In this document: positions 10,435 through 20,689 of the stretch, in pieces
How positions within the stretch are numbered: the first letter of the stretch is position 1
Layout: every line of letters begins with the position of its first letter
NCBI GenBank assembly: GCA_037074615.1
Contig: CM073536.1
Span: forward strand, 3,105,001-3,169,000
Source of the DNA: Leucaena leucocephala
Taxonomy: Eukaryota; Streptophyta; Magnoliopsida; Fabales; Fabaceae
Direction: 5' to 3'
Length of the DNA: 64,000 bases
Translations under genes and position numbers: made by a program
Notes under the pieces: generated by a model
Databases searched by the model: none
What the model saw: only the letters and a program-made list of their open reading frames with translations
What the model was told of the DNA's origin: nothing

Positions 10435-11197
10435 AGTCGCAAGCGGTCTCTAGCAAGACATAACAACTACCCAAATCATATGAGGATCGATAAACGATGT
10501 AACCTTTTATACAACCATATCATGTCCCTTCTGTCACGCGATATTTTGGTCATGGATGAGGCATGGATAATGTCATCCTCCTATTCCCGACCGTTACTTT
10601 CTCGATCCCTGAGTAGTCTGACTATAGAGATGGAACTACCTTTCCATTACAGTATGGCCATACATTTCTCAGACTCACTCATCGAGGGGCCCAGTAATAT
10701 CTCTCCACGAATGTGAGGGACAAATTCCATCTTGACCATTCACATTCCTCCGCATGAAAAACCACTAAGCCCGAACATAGTCTTTATGATCACTCGGTCA
10801 AAAGTGACTTTTGACTAGGTCAAAGCTGAGCGTTTTGTCATGTAGGAATCCATGATGATCTCAGGTCAAAGGGCATATTGACATGGTTTGTATATGAGAG
10901 AAGCTTATGACGTTACCCATGCAGTTCTCTCATAGCGGGTCGGTCCAACACCCTGTACTCTTACATGTGCTTATGACTTTGATTTATATCTCTATACATC
11001 TTCAAAGTCATACTGGTCTTATTTCATCTGTGCTCCCACATAGATGATCGACCAGGGACATTTAGGATAATATCATGAATTATCCAAGGATGGTCATCAT
11101 AGTAAACATGCAAATAATATGATAACTCAATTAATAAATTCATAAATCAATAATGTTCATAAGACAATGATTGGCCCCTAGGGCACGATTTCCAACA

Positions 11198-11208
11198 ACC
11201 TCCCACTT
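11198..11208 (-). other. Polypurine tract
   Basis: AAGTGGGAGGT on the minus strand directly abuts the 3' LTR, the expected position of the plus-strand primer. Confidence 0.85.
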
Positions 11209-11211
11209 GCA

Positions 11212-13590
11212 CTAGGTACAATCATTAATTTGACTAATTCCCATTGACCTAACATGACGCTCATGCTTTGCCTGCACAAGCGGCTTTGTTAGAGGATCAG
11301 CAACATTATCTTCTCCTGCTACTTTGCATATTTTTATATCACCTCTATCGTTGATTTCTCTGATAAGATGAAATCGCCTGAGTATATGCTTGGTCCTTTG
11401 ATGTGACCTAGGCTCTTTGGCCTGTGCAATAGCACCGCTATTGTCACAGAGCAAAGTTATTGGATCTGAGATGGTAGGTATCACCCCTAGTTCTGTGATG
11501 AACTTCCTGATCCAAACGGCTTCCTTAGCTGCATCAGATGCTGCTATATACTCAGCTTCCGTTGCAGAATCTGCTACAGTGCCCTGCTTAGAGCTCTTCC
11601 AGCTTACTGCTCCATTATTGAGGAGGAATATGTATCCAGACTGCGATTTTTGGTCGTCCTGGTCAGTTTGGAAACTCGCATCTGTGTAACCAGTTACACA
11701 GAGCTCATCATCCAATCCACCATAGACCAAGAATAAGTCCTTAGTCCTTCTTAAGTACTTAAGGATATTCTTGACAGCAGTCCAATGGCCCTCACCAGGG
11801 TCCTGTTGGTATCTGCTAGTCATACTTAAGGCAAACGAGACATCCGGTCGAGTACATAACATGGCGTACATGATAGATCCTATGGCCGAGGCATATGGAA
11901 CCTTACTCATGCGACCTCGCTGATCAGATGTACTAGGACACAGATCTTTGCTGAGGTGAGTACCATGAGACATGGGTATGAAACCCCTCTTTGATTCGTG
12001 CATACTGAACCTATGCAGTATTTTGTCTATGTATGTACTCTGACTGAGTCCTAGAAGTCTTTTAGATCTATCTCTATAGATCCTGATTCCTAGGATGTAG
12101 GTGGCTTCACCCAAGTCTTTCATCGAGAAAGACTTTCCTAACCAAGACTTGACAATCTGCAAGGTAGGAATGTCATTCCCAATAAGTAGGATGTCATCGA
12201 CATAGAGTACCAAAAACACAACTGTGCTCCCACTAACCTTCTTGTACACACAAGGTTCATCAATGTTTTGAAGAAATCCAAACTCTTTGATTACTTCATC
12301 AAAACGATGATTCCAACTCCGAGAGGCTTGCTTTAGTCCATAAATGGACTTTTGAAGCTTGCACACTTTACCAGAGTCCTCGGAACGCACAAACCCTTCA
12401 GGTTGTGTCATGTACACATCCTCAAGGAGCTTTCCATTAAGGAAGGCTGTCTTGACGTCCATCTGCCATATTTCATAGTCATAATATGCTGCAATAGCAA
12501 AGAGGATTCTGATTGATTTGGCCATTGCTACTGGGGAAAAGGTCTCATCATAGTCCACACCATGAGTTTGAGTAAAACCTTTTGCAACCAGTCGTGCCTT
12601 GAAGACATTTACATTGCCATCCATGTCAGTTTTCTCTTTGAAAACCCACTTGCACCCGACGGTTTTTACACCTTCAGGCGGGTCGACTAAGGTCCAAACC
12701 TTATTGTCGTACATGGATTGCATCTCAGACTTCATGGCACTAAGCCATTTTTCGGAGTTTGGTCCCACTATAGCTTCTCGATAGGTAGTCGGCTCATTAT
12801 GCTCAATGAGCAACACATCACGACTATCAGAAATCAGAAATCCATATCTCTGAGGCTGAAGTCGTGTCCTATTAGACTTTCGTGGACCTTGCGTGACTTG
12901 AGGAGTCTCAACAACTTGTTGTGAGTCTTCTCTATTTTCCATCTGCAGTTCTGTGGTGTCTTGTAGCTCTCGAACTTCTTCGAGTTGTACCTTACTCCCA
13001 CTGGTTCTTTTAGAGATAAATTCTCGTTCAAGAAAGATACCATTTCTGACAACAAACACTTTGTTATCAGCAGGGTTGTAGACGTAATATCCCTTGGTTT
13101 CCTTAGGATATCCCACAAAAAGGCATTTTGAGGATTTGGGCGCTAATTTGTCTGAGGCTTGTTGCTTAACATAGACCTCGCATCCCCAAATCTTGAGGAA
13201 AGACAAACTAGGCGTCCTCCCAGTCCATATCTCATACGGAGTCTTTTCGATTGCCTTTGATGGAACACGATTGAGTGTGAACGCAGCTGTCTCTAGGGCA
13301 TAGCCCCAAAAGGAGGGCGGAAGATCTGTTCGACTCATCATGGATCGAACCATATCTAATAGTGTTCGATTTCTCCGTTCAGAAACGCCATTCCATTGTG
13401 GTGTCCCTGGAGGAGTCAATTGTGAGAGTGTCCCACAATTCCTAAGATGATCTATGAACTCTTGGCTCAAATATTCACCACCCCGATCAGATCGAAGGGC
13501 TTTAATTGTTTTGCCAAGCTGGTTTTGTACTTCATTTTGAAATATCTTGAACTTTTCAAAAGATTCAGATTTATGTTTCATTAGATAGAT
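11212..13590 (-). CDS. Copia polyprotein, part 2: integrase rest, reverse transcriptase, RNase H
   Basis: An open frame continuous with the gag part, in the same frame after the TAA at 13591-13593. It holds the second integrase Asp (SDRGGEY, about residue 31 from the first Met) and the catalytic Glu region (GVSERRNRTLLD, about 65-76). Then comes the copia reverse transcriptase with KARLVAKGF (about 329), QMDVKTAFLNG (about 373) and YVDD (460-463), and RNase H with TDASF and ATEAEYIA. It ends with the stop at 11212-11214, only 3 bases before the polypurine tract. No further break is visible in 789 codons. Without readthrough of the upstream stop, this part lacks its normal start. Confidence 0.95.
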   Translation of the reverse strand: MYLMKHKSESFEKFKIFQNEVQNQLGKTIKALRSDRGGEYLSQEFIDHLRNCGTLSQLTPPGTPQWNGVSERRNRTLLDMVRSMMSRTDLPPSFWGYALETAAFTLNRVPSKAIEKTPYEIWTGRTPSLSFLKIWGCEVYVKQQASDKLAPKSSKCLFVGYPKETKGYYVYNPADNKVFVVRNGIFLEREFISKRTSGSKVQLEEVRELQDTTELQMENREDSQQVVETPQVTQGPRKSNRTRLQPQRYGFLISDSRDVLLIEHNEPTTYREAIVGPNSEKWLSAMKSEMQSMYDNKVWTLVDPPEGVKTVGCKWVFKEKTDMDGNVNVFKARLVAKGFTQTHGVDYDETFSPVAMAKSIRILFAIAAYYDYEIWQMDVKTAFLNGKLLEDVYMTQPEGFVRSEDSGKVCKLQKSIYGLKQASRSWNHRFDEVIKEFGFLQNIDEPCVYKKVSGSTVVFLVLYVDDILLIGNDIPTLQIVKSWLGKSFSMKDLGEATYILGIRIYRDRSKRLLGLSQSTYIDKILHRFSMHESKRGFIPMSHGTHLSKDLCPSTSDQRGRMSKVPYASAIGSIMYAMLCTRPDVSFALSMTSRYQQDPGEGHWTAVKNILKYLRRTKDLFLVYGGLDDELCVTGYTDASFQTDQDDQKSQSGYIFLLNNGAVSWKSSKQGTVADSATEAEYIAASDAAKEAVWIRKFITELGVIPTISDPITLLCDNSGAIAQAKEPRSHQRTKHILRRFHLIREINDRGDIKICKVAGEDNVADPLTKPLVQAKHERHVRSMGISQINDCT

Positions 13591-15195
13591 TTACCCATAT
13601 CTGCTGAAATCATCTATGAATGTTATAAAGTACGAATAACCTCCTCTGGCATTTGTGTTCATCGGTCCACACACATCTGTATGTATGAGGCCCAATAAAT
13701 CAGTGGCCCTCTCACTGTGCCCAGTGAAAGGTGACTTTGTCATCTTTCCTAACAAGCAAGACTCGCAAGTGTCATATGATTCAAAATCAAATGAGTTTAG
13801 AAATCCATCTTGATGGAGTTTGGAAATGCGTTTCTCATTTATGTGGCCCAGACGACAGTGCCAGAGGTATGTGGGATTCAAATCGTTTGGTTTGACCCTT
13901 TTGGCGGTTACGTTATAGATATTTCCATGATTGGGTTGTTCCAAATTTAATATGTAATGATCAACATGCAAATCACCATGAGCATATAAAACATCATTAC
14001 GATAAATAGAACATCTACTATTCCCAGCAATGGAAGTGAAACCTTCCTTATCCAAATAAGAAAGTGAAACAATGTTACTACTTAAAGCAGGAACATAATA
14101 GCAATTGTTCAAAACTAACAAAAGCCCAGTGGGCAGAACTAATTCATAAGTGCCTACAGCTAACGCAGCAACCCTTGCTCTGTTTCCAACTCGTAGGTCA
14201 ACTTCACCCCTTTTCAGCTTCCTACTGTCCTTTAGTCCCTGCACATTCGTACAAATGTGAGAACCACATGCAGTATCTAATACCCATGAGGTGGAAGTAG
14301 AAAGATGAATGTCTATAACATAAATACCTGAAGCGATAGCCCCGCTATCCTTCTTGTTCTTTTTCAGATCTTCGAGGTAGAGTTTGCAATTCCTCTTCCA
14401 ATGACCCGGTTCATTGCAGAAAAAGCAGACTCCTTCCTTCGGAGGCTTTGCCTTCTTTGGTGCAGGCTTGGTTTCGGGCTTGCCTGACTCTTTGGTCTTA
14501 CCTGATGAGCCATGACCCTTCCCCTTGCCTTTGCCTTTCTTTTTCGTACCCTTTCCCTTTTGAACCATCAAAACACTACTGGGTTTCTTCTTAAGACTCG
14601 GCTCAGCAGTTTTAAGCATCCCATGCAGTTCAGAAATAGATTTCTCCATGTTGTTCATGTTGTAGTTCATAACAAACTGGTCATAACTTTCCGGGAGTGA
14701 GTTTAAGATCAAATCTGTAGCTAACTCCTGGCTCATGGGAAATCCAAGCCGTTCAAGGTGATCAATGTACCCTTTCATCTTTAAGACATGAGCACTGACT
14801 GATGCACCTTCAGCCATCTTGCAGGAATGTAAGGCCTTAGTGGTCTCATACCTCTCTTGCCTTGCCTGTTGCTGGAACATTTCCTTGAGATGCACAATCA
14901 TCTCATAAGCCTCCATGTGTTCCAGATCTCTTTGGAGCTCCGGAACCATGGTGGCTAGCATCAAGCATCCCACATCGACAGAGTCTTCCTTATGCTTCAT
15001 ATAAGCATCTCTCTGAGCTCTGGGAGCATTGGCGGCTGGCTCCTCAGGAATGGGTTGATCTAGGACATGCGCCTTTCTTTCCTGCTTGAGTACAATTCTC
15101 AAGTTCCTAAACCAGTCAAGAAAGTTTGTCCCATTAAGTTTGTCCTTCTCAAGGACAGATCGCAGCGATAATGTAGCAGTATTACTAGTCGTCAT
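13591..15195 (-). CDS. Copia polyprotein, part 1: gag, protease and start of integrase, ending in a premature stop
   Basis: The ATG at 15195 opens a 534-residue frame. Gag covers about 1-250, with a Lys/Gly-rich basic stretch before the CCHC knuckle CFFCNEPGHWKRNC (257-270). The retropepsin-like active site is LDTACGSHIC (about 306-315), with Ala where many proteases have Gly; I do not know whether this is usual in this lineage. The integrase zinc-binding HHCC region spans about 447-480 and the first catalytic Asp is in HTDVCGP. The frame stops at a TAA (13591-13593) just after DDFSRYG, and the same frame continues beyond it. Since copia gag-pol is normally one long frame, this is a nonsense change in integrase. 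Confidence 0.95.
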   Translation of the reverse strand: MTTSNTATLSLRSVLEKDKLNGTNFLDWFRNLRIVLKQERKAHVLDQPIPEEPAANAPRAQRDAYMKHKEDSVDVGCLMLATMVPELQRDLEHMEAYEMIVHLKEMFQQQARQERYETTKALHSCKMAEGASVSAHVLKMKGYIDHLERLGFPMSQELATDLILNSLPESYDQFVMNYNMNNMEKSISELHGMLKTAEPSLKKKPSSVLMVQKGKGTKKKGKGKGKGHGSSGKTKESGKPETKPAPKKAKPPKEGVCFFCNEPGHWKRNCKLYLEDLKKNKKDSGAIASGIYVIDIHLSTSTSWVLDTACGSHICTNVQGLKDSRKLKRGEVDLRVGNRARVAALAVGTYELVLPTGLLLVLNNCYYVPALSSNIVSLSYLDKEGFTSIAGNSRCSIYRNDVLYAHGDLHVDHYILNLEQPNHGNIYNVTAKRVKPNDLNPTYLWHCRLGHINEKRISKLHQDGFLNSFDFESYDTCESCLLGKMTKSPFTGHSERATDLLGLIHTDVCGPMNTNARGGYSYFITFIDDFSRYG

Positions 15196-16430
15196 GATTC
15201 TACAATTAAAATATGCAATGTAATTAGTAATCTCCCACTAAATAAACAACCCTCAATGCAATAGTTAGTGGGCTAAGATCCATATTTGGCTCAAACTTAA
15301 GTCCGCTTTGGCAGGACACTTAAATTAAGTTATTTAGGTAGGTAACACCTTTACCAATTACATCAAATGTAACTCTTAGATATTCATGGGATCCTATCAT
15401 CATATGATCTGGCATGTTCTAATCCCATCTAATGCCTTGAGATCCAAAACCGTTTTGTTAATCTCAATTAAGTCAAACAATAATGAACCTATGAGAGTAG
15501 CACCATTACTCTTTGCTTATCTCCCCAAGATAACTCAAAAGCACCCACTTTGGTGGAGTCCACAATTGAGCGATCGAGGTTTTGACAAGTGTTCATAAAT
15601 TGACGGCATTATGACTTAAGATTTCTTTTAGAGGGCCTAATTTAACTATCTGGTTTATAAAACGCATGTTTCTCAGTTCGTATCTCATACAAGTAATATG
15701 CATGTGCTGATCTAATCATAAGATGCATAATTCAAACGTGATACAATATGGCTCACCTATCCTAAGTCCCCTCAAGCCAATGAGAGGAGCTCTCTAGTAA
15801 GAAAAGAGAAATTACATATAGAAACCTCTTTTAACATTCGAGGGGAGTGAGATGAGAGGAGAAGGTACATTGAGAGTATATAGAGGAAGGCACGACACGC
15901 AGGCCGTATTTTTAAAATTACAACACTTGCAATCTAGAGCCATATTGTTCACCATACCCAAACATTCAAGAATCAATATTCAGATCTAATCGAAGGGCAA
16001 AAAAAAAAAAAAAAATTTACAAAGTAACATATGTTACGGTTATGTTGCGCTACGAACAGGTAGCTACGGCGGTCCCGCTAGCCGGTTAGCGGGCGGCTGT
16101 CCCGCTAGCCGGTTAGCGGGCGGGGTCTCTGGGGCAGCGCCCCGGAAGAAATTTTTTTTTTTTTTGTTTTGTTTCATAAATAATCACGAATCTGAATTCG
16201 GTTTTCACAAATAATCACAAATTCGAATTTGGTTTTCTTAGACCCCATCTATGCGGATTGATCAAATCAAAAAGCATCACCACCGATTTCAATTTCCTTT
16301 TAGATTCCTTTTATGTCATACACAACAAGGATTCCATATATGTCACACATACAACGCTTATTATATGATCGGCTACTACTAACATATATCATATAAATCA
16401 CAAATCAAGCCTAACTTAAACACAAAACGG
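15196..16430 (-). other. Retrotransposon leader between the 5' LTR and gag
   Basis: 1.2 kb of non-coding internal sequence, longer than in compact elements. It holds a poly-A run near 15998 and the GC-rich hairpin block at 16074-16143; no open frame of note was seen. Confidence 0.8.
16074..16143. repeat. Tandem GC-rich hairpins in the retrotransposon leader
   Basis: CCCGCTA-GCCGGT-TAGCGGG occurs twice, at 16074-16093 and 16101-16120 (27 bp period). Each copy is a perfect 7 bp stem with a 6 base loop. A third hairpin, GGGGC-AGC-GCCCC, follows at 16131-16143. The block stands out sharply from the AT-rich surroundings. Confidence 0.9.
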
Positions 16431-16431
16431 C

Positions 16432-16446
16432 ATGGCTCTGATACCA
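16432..16446 (-). other. Primer binding site for initiator Met-tRNA
   Basis: On the minus strand TGGTATCAGAGCCAT lies one base inside the 5' LTR. This is the standard complement of the 3' end of tRNA-iMet used by plant copia elements. Confidence 0.95.
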
Positions 16447-16447
16447 C

Positions 16448-18357
16448 TGTAAGGAATTGGAAGACACGCAGCGGAAATAAACTTTAAAAATTTTCCATTC
16501 CTTGCCAGGATCTGCCGTATGTGTTTAAGTCAAGTGGAAAGAATCATTACCCTTAGTGTTGCTCAGCGAATTTCACAGCTTCTCTACGTGGGTGGTGATC
16601 TCTTTCTGATCGCAAGAAATCGACGGAGTGTTCCTCAGCGACCTTCACAGATTCTCTCCGCGGACGGTGGTCTCTTTCCGATCACAAGAAGTCGACGCCT
16701 CAGGTCGGCTTCCTCTACTGGTATCCACACGAACAGCGTTCCAACCACGAACGACGTGCTAGCGTCTCCTGTCCCTCCAAGGCTTTCACAAGTCTCCGTC
16801 TCTATTTCGGCAGTTTCTTGTCTGCAAACCTTTTGCAGATTCCGTTCGGCCTTTTTTTGTGTTCTGTGTGTTATTTTCAAACGTAGCTCCTCCAATCAGA
16901 TATAGAGGATGCTATGCGTTTTTACACTTGACCTAATTGGATTTTTGGAGTTAATCTTATATTAATTCCGAATTGATACAATATCATATATTGTATAATT
17001 TTATAAGAAACTAATTAAATAAAATAATATTAAATCCGTCCCACAGATTTAATTACTTATTTATTTAACTTTAAATAAAGATGAGACTGAGTTATATTTG
17101 ATTTATTCCCATAAATCAAATTTGAGATATCCTATCAATTTAAATTTCGAATTTCAAACGTGATAGAGATTTAATTTATCCTTATAAATTAAATCTTATA
17201 AATATCTCTTATATGAGATATCCTATCAATTTGAATTTCGAATTTCAAACGTGATAGAGATTTAATTTATCCTTATAAATTAAATCTTATAAATATCTCT
17301 TATATGAGATATCCTATTAATTTGAATTTCGAATTCAAACGTGATAGGGATTTAATTTATCCTTATAAATTAAATCTCATATATCTCATATATATAATAT
17401 ATATATACGAATTTATATATATACGAATATAAATATAAATAAATATATATACATTCACCTGGATCTTTCATTGAATCTGGACATGTCTTAGATTCAATGA
17501 ATCTGGACATCATAGCTCGTGTTGGGCTATTTTGTGTGCGACCCTGTAGGCCCATATGAAGTTGGCAGTGGGCCATTTGCTATACTAGCCCACAAGTCGC
17601 AAGCGGTCTCTAGCAAGACATAACAACTACCCAAATCATATGAGGATCGATAAACGATGTAACCTTTTATACAACCATATCATGTCCCTTCTGTCACGCG
17701 ATATTTTGGTCATGGATGAGGCATGGATAATGTCATCCTCCTATTCCCGACCGTTACTTTCTCGATCCCTGAGTAGTCTGACTATAGAGATGGAACTACC
17801 TTTCCATTACAGTATGGCCATACATTTCTCAGACTCACTCATCGAGGGGCCCAGTAATATCTCTCCACGAATGTGAGGGACAAATTCCATCTTGACCATT
17901 CACATTCCTCCGCATGAAAAACCACTAAGCCCGAACATAGTCTTTATGATCACTCGGTCAAAAGTGACTTTTGACTAGGTCAAAGCTGAGCGTTTTGTCA
18001 TGTAGGAATCCATGATGATCTCAGGTCAAAGGGCATATTGACATGGTTTGTATATGAGAGAAGCTTATGACGTTACCCATGCAGTTCTCTCATAGCGGGT
18101 CGGTCCAACACCCTGTACTCTTACATGTGCTTATGACTTTGATTTATATCTCTATACATCTTCAAAGTCATACTGGTCTTATTTCATCTGTGCTCCCACA
18201 TAGATGATCGACCAGGGACATTTAGGATAATATCATGAATTATCCAAGGATGGTCATCATAGTAAACATGCAAATAATATGATAACTCAATTAATAAATT
18301 CATAAATCAATAATGTTCATAAGACAATGATTGGCCCCTAGGGCACGATTTCCAACA
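16448..18357 (-). repeat. Right LTR (5' LTR of the minus-strand element)
   Basis: Direct repeat of 9288-11197 at a constant offset of 7160, including the 91 bp tandem array (17124-17385) and the site II cluster (17524-17594). Confidence 0.95.
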
Positions 18358-18362
18358 ATATC
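18358..18362. repeat. Target-site duplication, right copy
   Basis: ATATC, matching 9283-9287. Confidence 0.95.
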
Positions 18363-20100
18363 ATCACCTAAAACTTCCTACATATTATCAGTAAACAAAT
18401 TAAAACAGCCATACCTTCAAATTAACGAAACTTTCAAATACGCTCGTTGTTTCATACGTTTGCTTTAATTTTGTGCTTATTATATTCCAAGTTAGGAAAG
18501 CCGACTAAGTAATTATTATATATATTCCTTAATATAAGATCTATTTGATTTTTTTAAAAAAGATTAAAAAAACTAAATAAATTGACTAATTATAACTAAT
18601 ATAAGAGCTAGTTGATTAATTTGAGTAGATTAAAGAGTCTATAATATGAATTTATCTTAAGGTATTAGATTTAGTTATAATTAATTGATTACTATATTTT
18701 TTTAATTTATTTAAAAAAATATAGTATTAGATTATACCTAAACTTATAAAAGTCAAATATCTCTAGCTGTAAGTACTTAATTAATAGGATTAGCCAATTG
18801 GGAAGGGCGAAAACTTTGACTTTCTCTCCCCTGCCGTTCGAAATTTTTAAGTGAATAGTTTCAGTTCGTTCAATGACATCACAGTTTGTGACTTTTCATT
18901 TACGTACAAGAGTTTAAATCGGATTCCTTGTCAATGTAAAAGTTAAGACAGCTATAGTTAAGTTTGCAAACTTAATTTTCTTGGAACTTAAGATCAAATT
19001 TTTTGTAAACTTTAATCCAAACACACCATTAACTGCAAGATTTTAAAACAAGATGATTTATTTATGACTCCTGCTTGGTCTTGTTCAGGTTTTAATCGAT
19101 GATGGGTACTTGCATGCAGTCCAACAAATGCGTATTATTTTCTGAAACGGTTCTTAAAGCCTTGAAACTTTCTGCAGTTGCTATATTTTAGTTTTTGTCC
19201 AAATTATGAATGCTGTGCTTTGTGCGAGCTTTTTGCTGCTGCTGTTGTTACTTGTGACTATTATTACTATTACTATTACTATTACTATTACTACTACTAT
19301 TACTATACATTTATCCTCAAGGTTGCCATAATCACAATAATCTCTCTTTGTTTCTTGGTTACATAATAATGCTTACCACTTTGATCAGAATATTCTGGTT
19401 TGTTGATCAGTGATTGGCTTAATTCAGGTGATCTAAAGTTGATATCTTATAAAAATATTAAATAAATAAATCTGAAGGAATAAAAATTTAGGACAGTTTA
19501 AAAATTAGCATTATTGGAGAAAGAGAAATAGCCGGCTTTATAGTCATAACACAGCCAACAAGGACTCCATACAATCCATAGTTGACAAAAGGCCAGCCGG
19601 ATGAGATTGCCTACAATAAAAATTACATAATGATCATAACAAATGTATACTGGGGTTGTAGAAAGTGAGTCTGTCCGTGCAGAACGAGATAAAAAGATCT
19701 TCTGATCTACTGTCATCAAATAATAGTCATCAGAATAAAAATGATTTTTCAACTTTTCCCCAACTTTTTCCATGCGTGAAGCTCGAAGACTCCTATTATT
19801 AGATGAAAATTATCTTTATTATATATTTCATTCCCAAGAAATAACTAATTTTGTGTAATTTATGATTGCCAACGTGATTATATACACCAATATTACTTGC
19901 TTTGATCCTAAATATGTACAAATTAAATAAAAATTAAAAAAATTAGTTAAGTTAGTTGTTTATAAAAAATATGAATTTTTTCCTAAAACATTTTTAATAA
20001 TTTGTATTAGAATTTGAGAAAAAATATAAAATTTAAAAGATAAAATAAATTAGTATTTATGACCAAAATAAATATTCATAAAAAAGAGAGTAAACTTTTC
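18363..20100. other. Duplicated spacer unit 1, right half
   Basis: No gene. It aligns with 21230-22500 (for example gaaagccgacta, ggaagggcgaaaactttgac, atagccggctttatagtcat and the block ending in ccatgcgtgaagct), and partly with 24060-24720. It carries an AT-rich foldback at 18566-18729 absent from the other units, and an ATT/ACT-type simple repeat at about 19258-19306. Confidence 0.7.
18566..18729. repeat. AT-rich foldback MITE-like element, copy 1
   Basis: The arms (aaataaattgactaattata at the left, its rough reverse complement at the right) form an imperfect inverted repeat. The paralogous spacer between inhibitors C and D lacks roughly 18507-18741, so this was an insertion or a spacer-specific gain. 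A relative is at 33187-33328. Confidence 0.55.
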
Positions 20101-20296
20101 ATAGAGTTGAATGGTTTACATAAGGCACTCATAATAATTGACGACAAGACAAACAACATACACAGCAATTACAAGAATATGACATGAAATGGATTTGGAT
20201 ATATAAAATAAAAAGTGAACAATGAACTCCTTATTGCATGCATGGCTATGACAGGGAGTACGCGTTGACGAAGAGTGAATAACAGATAAGATTGTT

Positions 20297-20593
20297 CTAT
20301 CCGATCTTGGGAGTCTTAGTAACAATGCCTTTACGATTCACCCAAACCCAAACCCTGTCGCATCGGAAGTCAAGGATGACGCCGCTTCCTTCTTCCACAA
20401 TTATGGCATTCACCGACGGATTCTCTCTCTCTATTCTTGCTTCTGCTGTCTTTCCTCCCGTCCTAACCAGCTCTGGCCATGAACTCTTACCTTCACTCAC
20501 AAAAACCAATCATTCACATATTACTTGACAACAATATCACATTATTATCCAATTACAACTACATTCTCTGTTACCTTGGCATTCCTCAGACAT
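20297..20593 (-). CDS. Potato type I serine proteinase inhibitor C (P1 = Leu)
   Basis: Exons 20575-20593 (19 nt, MSEECQ plus one base) and 20297-20490, with an 84 nt GT-AG intron. The 70-residue product has GKSSWPELVRTGG, loop EEGSGVILDF, RCDRVWVWVN and the ending TPKIG, with the two-cysteine disulfide pattern and no signal peptide. The aligned P1-P1' is Leu-Asp, the same pair as eglin c, so chymotrypsin- or subtilisin-like targets are expected. An Arg replaces the usual Gly after ELV. The 3' flank shares the motif tagagttgaat...tttacataag with copy B. Confidence 0.93.
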
Positions 20594-20677
20594 GTCTTCG
20601 ACTCGGGGATTTTCCTGCACTATCGATCTGTCTCAAGTTTATGTCTCTTGTTTTGGATAATTGTTATGATATATGTT

Positions 20678-20685
20678 TATTTATA
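20678..20685 (-). promoter_or_regulatory. TATA box of inhibitor C
   Basis: TATAAATA on the minus strand, 85 bases upstream of the ATG. A second tacagtacggttta block just beyond it resembles the B and D promoters. Confidence 0.6.
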
Positions 20686-20689
20686 GTAC

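Larger units (their letters stand above)
9288..11197 (-). repeat. Left LTR (3' LTR of the minus-strand element)
   Basis: 1910 bp, apparently identical to 16448-18357. Open frames of 128 and 78 codons inside it occur in both LTRs and have no known family, so they are not called as genes. Confidence 0.95.
9288..18357 (-). mobile_element. Full-length Ty1/copia LTR retrotransposon (Angela-like), 9070 bp
   Basis: Two 1910 bp LTRs in direct orientation (exact 7160 bp offset) enclose a minus-strand gag-pol region. All expected parts are present: target duplication ATATC, LTR ends TG...CA, a primer binding site for initiator Met-tRNA, gag with a zinc knuckle, protease, integrase, reverse transcriptase, RNase H (the copia order) and a polypurine tract. 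Read on the minus strand the LTR begins TGTTGGAAATCGTGCCCTAG, like the start of BARE1/Angela LTRs, so the Angela lineage is likely but not proven. I saw no difference between the LTRs by line comparison, so insertion is recent. One in-frame stop interrupts integrase. It is nested inside a spacer of the inhibitor array. Confidence 0.97.

Noticed and set aside
10480..10716. 78-codon frame in both LTRs
   Set aside because: LTR sequence with no family resemblance; duplicated only because the LTRs are.
9288..18357. CRISPR-like or tandem-array interpretation of the repeated blocks
   Set aside because: The repeats are LTRs and a 91 bp LTR-internal array; the organism is a plant.
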